Source of the DNA: Limnoperna fortunei
Lineage: Eukaryota; Mollusca; Bivalvia; Mytilida; Modiolidae
Length of the DNA: 64,000 bases
Assembly: GCA_944474755.1 (NCBI GenBank)
Contig: OX104113.1
Span: 50,545,644-50,609,643, forward strand
Reading direction: 5' to 3'
A model generated the notes under the pieces. It had not been told where the DNA came from, ran no database searches, and worked only from the letters and a program-made list of their open reading frames with translations. Within the stretch, counting starts at the first letter, position 1; each line of letters opens with the position of its first letter. Positions 50,330 to 62,300 of this stretch are shown here, in pieces. Position numbers and translations under genes: made by a program.

Positions 50330-53320
50330 AGAAATTTGAAGGAACAGAGTTGGAGGTATTGATTTTTTGGACTGTTTGGTAGCGACCGAAAATTTTTCTA
50401 ACGGGAACAATTAGGCTTAGTGCTTTAATCTTTAGGAGGATTCCCTGTTTAATTATTAGATTTTCATTAGGGTAAAATACGAACATATAGCATGTGCCTT
50501 ACTGGAGTCATCTGGTCTGCTTTTAACCTATTATGCATCAACTGCTTTTGAAGAATAACCCTTATTAGTAGATATTATCTTTTAAATACTTAGCAATAAA
50601 TACACTATTTGGCTACTCGATAATTACATGTTTAATCCTGCAGTCCTTGCATTTGTTAGCCTACAGTTTGCACCTAAATTGTTTTATTTTGCTAGTATTC
50701 GAATTAATGTTTTGTCTTCACTTCTAACGATATTTAGGTTTCCTTTCTGATTTATGTCATGTTATTGAATACTTCTTGTTATCAATAGATTAGGCGCCAA
50801 AATTTTAACCCGGAAAGTGGAGAAATCCTTGCGTTTCTACCGATACTTAGGCTCGTAAAATAAGTAATATGTGCGGAAACGATAGAATACATTTTAAACA
50901 AGTCTTCTGTGAATATTGTACATATTTTCACAGGGGCCAGATTTCCAGATTAACAACATCTTAAATATTAAAAAACTATTGTTCGTGTTAAAAGGAAAAG
51001 TTTGATTAATTAGTATTAGATTTAAAGCATTGGTTTTCGTCTACAGATTTTTATCTACATTAATTTTTCGTGGTTTAACATGCAATACATACAACACATT
51101 TTTTTGCATTGAAACTGCATTATTATTAGAGACGAATTGGGAAAGATGCTGTTTTTGCGCTAATTTACCTTAAGTGATCCGAAATCCTTTCGGATGCTTT
51201 TATGGACATCTAAAGCGTGTATGGACAAAATCGTTTTTCAAGACTATTGAACCTGTTCTGTACGAGACCAGGTTCTTTCATATATTTTATGTTATCTCAA
51301 TTTCTTTAATATTTTTTTTTGGCCGTGCTCGAATATGATTTTGCAGAAGACTAATGATTATTCATCACATTTATTTTTACTTATTTTTTATATCATTTAC
51401 GCAATTTTTCTAGTCCTAAGATTACATTATTGGCACTTCATTTAGCTCACTTATATATGACCTCGACTTATCCGTGTCCAAATTTGTTGCATTTAATAAA
51501 ATACACATGGTCTAGAATGTGCATCGTTTATAACAGTTATAATATAAAAGAACGAATTGTTGAATTATAAAGATAGCTGCTGAGATTTAATTGGTTTCCA
51601 TTTTTGTTAGTTAAATGGCTTAACTATAGTGAGATCCTGCGGCCTCTATTTTCAAATAAATTTCGTCTTCAGTATGCTCTGAGAAAGTATCGTTGCTGTT
51701 ATGAATAGTCTATACTCGGTGTTTGATGAGGAAAATTTAGCGTTGTGCTTGTGTAACACTAAAATAATAAAGCAACCAAATTTGGTTTGCGATCAAAATG
51801 CGGAACTGTTTTCAATAATCATGTTCAAAAACATTTAAAAACTTTATTATTTGGGTTCTGTTAGAAGACCTGCATTTTCAGGGGTTATATTGAACAGAAA
51901 AGTTTCACCATCTTTTTTGGCCCAACCAATCTCAATGGTGGAGATGCTTGGATCACCGACAGACATCAAATAACACTTCGAACGCAATCTTATTCACATT
52001 AACTTAATAAACCTATACTATAAGCTATTGCCTTGTTAAAATAGCATTTAAGAATACATTTGACATCATGATATTTGCTGCTGACGCAAATATCATTGGT
52101 TCATTAAGTGATAGTTTTGCTAGTTGTAGATAGTGTTAGCCATATTGTTGTATATTTGTAAAATTCAAAGCTTTTCAGCGTTGTCATAACATGGTCTTTC
52201 AATATTTTGGGGGTTCGCAAAAAGTATTTTAAAAAGTTATAATTTAATTGTACTATTCAAATATTTACATCAACTGTTTATCAACACCCAAAAACGCATT
52301 CAAAAATCGATAATTAAATAATTGGTATACTGGCAAAAAATTAAAAGAAGAGGTTTATTCAAATGTTCAAAAAGATGCGCAGCATTCCTGAAGAACAAAA
52401 AGACTATTTTCATCCATGCCATACACTATTATTATTTAATAAACAATCTGATATAAGTCTCAGAAATACATAGGGTAATAAGTCTTGCACTATTTACCTT
52501 AAGGGACACGATTATGGTTATCGATTCTTTACATCAAGAAATACAACTTTATGTTGACTTTATTCTTGCAACGTACCGTTCTTTAAGTAATGTAATTATC
52601 AGCATCAATCTTGCAAAAAAATCCTGATGCAATTAACGACTGTTATCACCTCTGTAAGCTTTCAATACACTCACTGGATCTCAACCGCTCAGTCTGTGTT
52701 TTACCATTCCTCAAATATATCTGATATAAACACCAGTTTCAAATGAAGTTTAATCACATTTACATGCACAACTGTAGGAACGCCCTACAGCTTATGTAGC
52801 TAAAAGTGTATTGGCAATATGTAATGGTACTTGAACAAATGCTCAATGTGTGATTACATTTATTCGTTTTTAATTAAAATGTATAATAGATAATAATCCC
52901 CTTATCGATTTTGTACATTGTTTATGTTGAAAGAATGTTTTCAATATCAAAACTTCAAAACTATCAAACAGACAGATTTTACCCTTTTGATAAGAAGATT
53001 GAAGTAAAAACAAAATACTACATACTTAATTATTTACCGTTTCTTGGTTGTTGCTAGATCTCATACGATAACAACAATCTAAACAAGCTTGTTCGCTAAA
53101 GTGAATACATAAAGTTGAGTTAATTCTTATTTTGCGATATTGAAGAGATTAGCACAAACCAACTTAGTCAATAATATGATGGACGGTAACACATGCTGAG
53201 AAATATTGCTTTAAATCTGCTAATAAATGTAATAACAAGACTTGAGAATAATAAACACTTGAATTCCAGCCATACAAATCTTTTTGTTCTTTTTCCTTTT
53301 AAAATCCCGAAAGAACGGAT
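50330..53320. other. No gene seen (5' flank of the SUEL-EGF gene)
   Basis: About 3 kb of AT-rich sequence with no domain, repeat or clear promoter motif. Confidence 0.45.
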
Positions 53321-53323
53321 AAG

Positions 53324-53384
53324 ATGAAACTCCGGTGGGTTATTTTGTATTTGCCGTTTCTTGTATTAATTTCTAATTCTGAAG
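53324..53384 (+). CDS. Exon 1: signal peptide
   Basis: ATG followed by a basic residue pair, a long hydrophobic core ([11 protein letters not shown]) and a small-residue end. Phase 1 donor GTAAGA, matching the signal exons of the two minus-strand genes. Confidence 0.85.
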
Positions 53385-56300
53385 GTAAGAACATACACGT
53401 CAACGTCTTGATTTGACATAATGATTTAGTTTAAATATTTTCAGCATTTGATGAGATTGGTTATGATATGGCATTAAAAAGACTAAGTCTCTGGTTAGAC
53501 AGCTCATTTCAAAGATTGTTTTCCATTTGTTTTAAATGATACAAAAATGGCCTTCACATATAATGAGTCTGATTCAGAACCTTTAAATATTATTAGCCAT
53601 TATTGTTATGAGAGATAATTTAGTAATGCACGCTTAAACCTATCAATTGTGATACAAGTGACGAAATCGTTATAAGGATGAGTTCTTTTTGTTAACCGAT
53701 GTTACCAATGCAGAAAAAATGAATGTTATATAAAGATGATCATTTCTTTATAAATCCTTCAGGGCTGCTCTGCGTCGGTATTTGGGTTAAAATGCAACAA
53801 AGTGATATGGAAGGCAGTGTGCAGGATATACATACAAACGCAACTTCCTTCAATGAGTAACCCTGATTCCGATATTAAATTTTAAGAGAATACCACTCCC
53901 TTCTCACACAAAAATATATGCTATAGCTAACTCAAGCCGATGGATGACTGACCCAAATTTAACATTTTTCTAGATAGATGGATAGATTTTTATTTAGACA
54001 TTATATCACACATTCCAAAATACATCACACTCACATAATTATACATGTACAAGACAGATGACAAGATAAGACATTACAATAGAGACATAAAACATAGAAT
54101 TTTTACGGGTTGATAGAACTCTTAAAATAAATTTTATATAAATTTGTATATATAATTATGCATATTATACTTCCATTGATATAACATCAGGGATAACCCA
54201 TGAAAGCCAGACAGCTTATTTCCAATGGGGTCCACCTGTAGTTTTTAACATAATATATAAAAATGAAAAATAAGGTGATAGCACGAGTTCATCAACATTC
54301 TAAAAATCAAACAAGGGTAGGCAATTGCATCATGATAGTAAAAAGAATACAATGTTATAAAAACAAGTACTAAATTCACATTGATATTCAGACCTCAGCT
54401 TTTCAAATAAAAATTCTTTTACGCCTTTTTTGAATGCATCATGATTTTGAATACTTTTTAAGTCATTTGGCAGACTATTCCAAAATTTAATAGAGTTGTA
54501 ATAAAAAGTATGTGTTGCCATGCCGTGAACAGGTGGTACACTGAAGTTATGTTGGCTGGATCTTGTGTTATAGGAGTGACAGTCTTAGTTTGGTAAAATT
54601 ATTTTTCATATATGGTGGGCATTTATTGAAAATACTTTTATGAACATGATTTAAGCGCAACTGCCGTACCCTGTTTTCTACATTTAGAAAACCGTTCTCA
54701 TTAAACACTGGATATTTAATGCTCGAACGATAGTCAAAGCTTTTAATTAAAACAATGATCTTATTTTGCGCCACCTGGAGTCTGTTTTTCAATGTTTTGT
54801 TTAAACCAGAAAACTATGATGAAGATGCGTAGTCAAAGTGACACTGTATTAGGGCCATACATAACGTTTTTCTTGAGTTTACTGAAAGACACTTCTTGTA
54901 TCTAACATATTCTAATTAATTTCTTGCTGATCGATCATTTTACTAACGCAAAGTTGATTATATGTCTGTGTCATACATGTATATATAAGCACATCTTAAA
55001 ACATGTCGTAATAGATTCTGCTTCAGCTTCAGCTTCTTTTCATGCATTTATAAATGATCATTTATCGTTTTTTAGACCTATCATATGCCTTAGTTTTGAG
55101 TTTAACTAGTGCTAACTTTGATCACACCAATACGGGTAATTGTTTTGAAAATAACTATATTCCACTATAAAAATTTTCACGAATAAATAATTATTACTAA
55201 TATACATTTTGAGTAGCAGGCAGTTTGTAACATCTGTACAAGAATGGTGCAAATCAACCCTAGTGCTTTGAAGGTAATATACCTTTGTTTTTAAGGTTGG
55301 TTCCGCAGAAGAAGGGGAAACAAAAGATTTCATGGTAAAGTTTACACTAAACCTACCTTTTTAAAACTATAAGCTAAATTTAACGTGCAAAAATTAATAA
55401 ACATAATAACATCAATTTCTTGAAGTTTTCAAGTCTTTCGGGAAAGCCATTATAAAAAGGCATTATAAGTAGCAAAACCATCATCCTGTATAAGTGTGAA
55501 CAAAACCTTTGCAACAAAACAAAGCCAGCTTGCAGTATTAAACATGTTTTTGCTGTTGATTCAATACGATTTTCGTAAATACAATATAGGTCCAAAATAT
55601 TGAAATATTATATTTTCAGAAAACCAATATGCAAATATCTGTGAAGGACAAGGACGGACAATCACATGTGCAAGCAATCTTGTAATCACTGTACTGTCAG
55701 CGACCTATGGCAGAACTGATAGCAAGACATGTAGATCAGACAAAGTGTCGAATACCAAATGTAGACTAGACACAACCGATGTAGTTAGAGAGATATGTGA
55801 GGGAAATCAGCGCTGTAGACTGCATTCTTCGAGTATCGTGTTCGGTGATCCATGTCCTGGTACCGACAAATATCTTGCAATCAACTATCAATGTATCGTT
55901 GCAGGTAATTTTATACATAACCTATTGTAGGCCGGAAATGTTTGAATGATCAATTACATCTAATTTCTTCTTCCTAAGTGTTACATTGGGTAAAACATCT
56001 AATTTTATTAGAAAAATTTAACTTTAACAAAAAATTTCAAAAAAAAATCAACTGATACTTATGAATTGAGCCATTATCATACCAGTTTTATAGCATTATA
56101 GATTACAAAGTGGCATTTTGCTGAAATGTTTGCTGTTTCTGTTCGTTTGTTAAACATGAACTTCAGTACACATTAAATGAATTTTGAAGAAAATGCACCA
56201 CGATTAAAATATGAAATCAGTGAACGAATTTTTCATTTGTTTTGTTTGAATATGTAGTCATACTAGTTTGTTACACTATTTGGTTAAATATTTACTCTTA

Positions 56301-59300
56301 CCAAAAGTCAAACAAGTACGTTGTTTAAGATTCATTCAGTGTTGTATCATATGTGCGTCTTGTTCACTGCTGTTGTCATTGAACGTTTTCTCAGAAGGTC
56401 AATGATTTGTAATGAATCAATAGGAATTTATAAACTATAACGTTATTGTTTAGCGCATTTAAGCAGTATAGCACTTACCAAACATTATATAATTAAATGT
56501 CTAAGTTTCTACAGTAAATAAAAAAATGAATAGACTTAGGTTCAATATTATTTTTTATTTTACAACTGATTATTTAATCGTTTTAAGAATAAGATTTTAT
56601 GTTCTTATTTTTTATTACATTGTCCTAAAACTCGTCGTCCTAAATCAACCCATGTTTTTGTAAATAAAGCATACACAAGGCTATCCTATTAGGATTTTTT
56701 TTATTCAGTGCCGTGTGTGTCAATCGCATGCATTGGTGTCTGTTTGAATCTTGATAGATGTTGAACTATCACTTGATAATAATGCATGCGAACAATATAC
56801 CTGGATGTTTTCGTTGCAGCTTGAAATGGACCAGACAATTTCACCGATCTTGACATCGTTACGTAGTACGCAAACATCTGTTCCTATACTTATTCTGTCT
56901 GTATCTTACAGACATACTACTGAAGTAATAAAATTGTTTTAAGTGCAACTGATGTCAAGAGTTCAAAGGTTTTTTATATAGCTTTTGAATCCAGGGCACA
57001 CGAATTGTTTAAGTTTTCTTTTTGACGATTTACTTAACATATAAATACACCATATTTGATTATATCCTGGCACCTAAATATGTTTATTCTCATTACATAC
57101 AAAGTAATAAAAATGTTATTTATGTTATAATGAAATCAATCTTACACTTTATATGTATAAATACTACATCCAATCAAATATTCTGCTGTATAAACATTCC
57201 AGAAAAATAGTCAGTTGTTGAGCAAGTTAAAACAAGAGTATAAAATGACGTGATTGCTTTGACTTATATCAAAATATCTTGCTGCCTAAAATATACTAAA
57301 CTGTAAATAATGCATACTACCACTTACAAAAAAAGAATATATTATAGAATAGAATAGACACTCATTATGGTTTTTATGTGAAATATAATATGCTACAATC
57401 AATTAACGAGAATGACGCGATAGTAAACGGCTGAAGTTAGTATCGATATCTTCAAAAGGGTTCTTTAGCGTGCAAGGATCATGGAACTCTCCAAACACTA
57501 TGGTCCTCGATCAGGCTATCTGTATTATGAATTGAAAACAACCCAACGAGGGGTCATCCCCTGTCCGTCACCTGGGGATGCACTTGGCAGTTCTGTGGGT
57601 TGAGCACTATTAACCCTCACAGAATGGTCCTATAAACGTAATATAGGCTATTTTTAAATTAATTTGAGATTATAATTAAAAAACTTTTACAAGTGGTACG
57701 GAACATTAGAAGGAGCTTTTCCGATACAGTTAAGGTTCCCATCTTTTATTTTAGCTTTAATATTTGGTTAAAGTATTATCAAATACCTCCTCAGTACATA
57801 CGTGCAATAATTAGGAATAAAAGCCCTACTTTGTTTTTATTTCAGATAATAATGAATGTAAGTCTAATCCGTGCAAAAATAATGCTACATGTAAAGACAA
57901 ATTTGACGGATATATATGTGATTGCTTGCCAGGTTATAGTGGAATCAATTGTCAATCAGGTAATCAATGTAAAACCAAGCTTAAATTTTGGAGGTTTTCA
58001 TTAATAATGCAAATAGGAATGTTTCGGAGGAACTAATAGTAACAAATATATTACTCTAACCAGTCTTGATTATATCCAAGCTTAGATAAAATTAGCTTAT
58101 ATAACTCATTTCAACCTTTAAATAACTATTTCATTTAATAATGTTTGTTCTTGAAAGCCACGCCAAAATAATGAGACATGTACAAACACATTGGATGGTC
58201 ATAGGTGTGCATGTTTTCCGGGTTATTTTGGCGTAAACTGTCAAACAAGTATATTTATTAAAATTTGCCATGAAGGTTAAAATTTTCCTTTGTATAAGTC
58301 GCAAACCCACGGTTGTGTTTGTATTACATCACTCTAGAATAAATATACACTATTTGGCATGTTATAACAAAAAGGTCAAAACCAATAATTTCTTGAAGAA
58401 AAACAACATTTTGCAATTTGACATTTGTCATACCTTCGTTTGTATGTTGAAAACTACAATTTACAAAAGAGCTCACCGACAATTTTTCAAATTAGCAATG
58501 TCATTCCTTTACACCTTTCATGCATTATTTCATTTTAATACAGGACATGCACAAATTATAAACAAATAAATCTGTTTTGAAAACAGACACATGTCCAGTA
58601 AATTTTGACGACTAGCAGGGAGAGTTGGGTTGGGTTGGGAAAAATTGCATTTTGTAGCAGATACAATCTGTCAACTTGATTTCAAATCTACAAAAGATGT
58701 CTTTATCCGGCAAAGAGCGTGTTACTCTCTTGAAACGTTAACTTCTGTTGACATCCGGCATGTGTCTAATTGTCGTCTAGAATTGATTCTCTTTCAAGTG
58801 TTAGTGACATTTACCTTACATCTACCATTTACCTTTTCAGATGTTAATGAATGTTCTTCCAATCCCTGCCAAAATAATGGGACATGTACAGACAAAGTGA
58901 ATGGTTATCTGTGTACATGTTTGTTCAGTTTCGAGGGTGTAAACTGTCAAACAAGTACGTTTGTGTTTATCTGTAGCAAATTCGTTTTGTATAATGATGC
59001 ATTTAAGTTCTATTTTGTGTTACCTGAAATGAACATTCCGTAATTCTTATCGAAGCTATGGTTATAGCATTAACTAGTTGTCTGTTTACTAGGTAACAGA
59101 CTTGCGGTTTGTTTACAATACTACCAATAAAAATCAGCATTGCATAGTAGGACATCCTATCAGTCGTTTTTTAATGTTTCAACCAAAGATAACGAAATGT
59201 ATATTATTTGGAGGAAACCCTCATCTTTAAACTCATTTTTTTATTATGGAAATTAAGATCTTTGTAACGTTTATCCATAAGCGCCGCGAATATGGCAATG

Positions 59301-62300
59301 ATCATTAATATAATATCAGAAAACATTTATAAAAAAAACAATTGCTTTTGAATGAATGAATCATGTAAGCCTACAATATACAGGACGATAGAACGTTAAC
59401 AAATAATAAATATATTTTGCCAATTGGCAAATGACATTTTGACTATCAAAAGAACAGTATAGAGGTGGACAGGGACAAGGTATTTAGCCTTGTGTACGGC
59501 TACAATATCTTGTCTAATGGTATGCGCAATCCTTTTATATAGTTTTTTTTTATAATAATCCACAATATCAAAACTCACGGCCATGTTTTTATAATACTAA
59601 CACTATCAAGTAGGAGTGTCCAGTTAGACATGTCATCGAATCAATTTTTTTCCACATAAACCATAGAGATTTATAAGAATATTATTTATCTAGAGAAAAC
59701 ACATCATCCATGAGTTGAACATTCATGTTTTATCTCGTTTTTGTAGGTTAAAAGCTTCAATCTTAAAAAATTTGTTAACCAAGCGCAACCTCTAGTTTTT
59801 CCATTAGTATTTATAAAATATCACAAATAAACATGCGAAACACAACACAACTGTCTTGAAATACTACTTATTAGGGGTTGGAAAGAAATTAAAACAAAGA
59901 AATAACGATTCTTATGCAGGTAAAAATCACTGTGCTTCAATTCCTTGTCAACATGGGGGTACATGCATAGATGTTGTGAATGGATATATTTGTCAATGCA
60001 AACCTGGATATGTTGGTGGCAACTGTGAAATGGGTACGTTTCCTGTTATGTTTGTTCTCTGGCAATCGCTTTTTTGCAAAGAATGATAATATAAAGCGAT
60101 ATCAAGTTTCTTGTTATGGTTCCCTTTGGGATCATACAAGTTTTAGAACAAGAAAGGCTACTTATTTTTAACTTTTTCTATATGTGTATGATGGATAAAG
60201 ATAATAAATTATTTGTATACTGCATGCTTAGAACGTGAATGGACATTTTAATTGTAACATTTAAATGAATAATTTGTTTTTTGTTCTTAATATTATCTGG
60301 ATATGGCGGGACAAAGAAAGCTCCCAGCTGTGGATAGAGGTTGCTTGTCATTATTGTATTATTTTGTTATAATACGGAAAGTCTTGGCGCATATCATACT
60401 GAAAAATGTTTTTAGACAATTCCATGCTTCGTGCTCGATAAAGACGGCTTTTTATCCCTATTTCCCATCTTGTGTCCCCGATTGAATTATGTTTGCTGAC
60501 TAAATTTAGCAGAAATATTATCTTGAACATTCATGTAACTTTTTACTACACTTTACACAGTAGTAGTGCTGTCTATAGATTGATATCTCGTATAAGCATG
60601 GCAGATATAAAAATGAAATATTTTGTATTTGAAAGTAAACATAAAAAAATACTGTGAATACAGAACTTGTGCTTTTTAATAAATATTAAATTCATATTCA
60701 GTACATACATATTATAGTCACTTACGTCTATTTTAATACGCTATGGGTATTGGGTTTCTTTCAGTGTTATATTAGAGGATATTTAAAAGACAGATTTTTA
60801 GTGTTCTGTGTAGATTATTTTTATAATAAAGTGTCATTAACGATACCAAGGTTGATGGAATTTACTATGTCAGACAGGCTTTTTTGTTTTTGTTTTTTTT
60901 TCATAAAGTTTCTAAGTCACAGACACAGAAAATTAAATGCAACCACATATTTGAGAAAAGCTTAGCAAATGATAATAATAGTATAGCAATTAATAAATAG
61001 TTCCAGTGGTGAAGAAATGCGAAAAGTCATCGTGCGAGAACGGAGGTACCTGTAAAGACCAGGAAAGTGGATACGTCTGCATGTGTGTGCCTGGATATAC
61101 TGGTGAAAATTGCAAAACAGGTAATCTTACTGCTCTTGGACAATCAAACTTTGGATTTAATTGACTAAAAACAAAAGCTGTTTTTAACCATCTGATGTTT
61201 GTATAGGACTTTGAATCTGTTACCACATATAATTTTGATAATATAACTTTTGTTTCAAAGATCAAAATTGAATATGCCAAAACAAAATATGCATAAGCAT
61301 GCTATCTACATTTTATGCTAGTTTGCGATTAGAATCTACGAGTTAAAAAAATAAGGAAAGTAAACTAATTGGTCAACAAGAATTGAGAACCATAGGACAG
61401 TGACTACATCTAAATTAGAACATACGCACAATGCAAAAGTGGAAACCAAGCACAATAAAAAAAACAAATAAAAACCTAATAACGACAATCCCAATAAAAA
61501 CATGGGTACACTCATGTGCTCCGCACGAGTAGGCAACGCTTGTTTCTACTTAGACACCGGTCAAGTTACTCGTCGTCATGAGAAGGAAAAAGTATGTTTG
61601 TTTGTTTGAATGGTGTTAAAGCCATTTTCAGCAATTTTTAAGCTATACCATGGCGTCAAGTTTTTATTAGGAGGAAACCGGAGTACCTGGAAAAACCCCC
61701 GACCTGCGGTGGGAAACGAGCAATCTTTGTCAATTTAATTGGAGTTGAGTACACCCTGTCTGCAGTGAGAATCGAACCCACAAGTCATATTTCGGAGAAG
61801 CAAACCCACCTATGGCTAAAAATTTCGATGGGTTTTGCATAACAATAAACAATGTTGTGGTGATTGTCATAGGTACAAGAAATCTTTTTTTAAAGATCCA
61901 AATATCGATTGCAAGATCTTATTCTATTTATGTAAATTTGTTTCCTTTCCGAATATAGCAGCAATAATGCCTTTTAGATGTACGAAAGTACTTATCTATT
62001 GTGAGTTAATAAAAAGAATATTTTTAATGTTGTAATTTTTGCTGATTTGTGACTTTTTCTACGACAATTATTCCTTTAGTGAAATATTCTAGTTTGTTTT
62101 GTCAATAATTTCTAAAGATTACAGATAAATATAAAGGATTGTCGTTTTTCATTTTTCAATTACATTATCCCGTATACTTTCAATCTTATTATGTGTCGAC
62201 TTTGCTAAGATTTTTATTTAATTGAATTCAATTATTCAATTAATTATTAATTATTCAGTTCAGCAGCGGTCAATATGAAAACCTGACATACAAAGTCAAT

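Noticed and set aside
58270..58569. 99-codon plus-strand ORF between EGF exons
   Set aside because: No domain, no splice support, in an intron; composition is that of AT-rich non-coding DNA.
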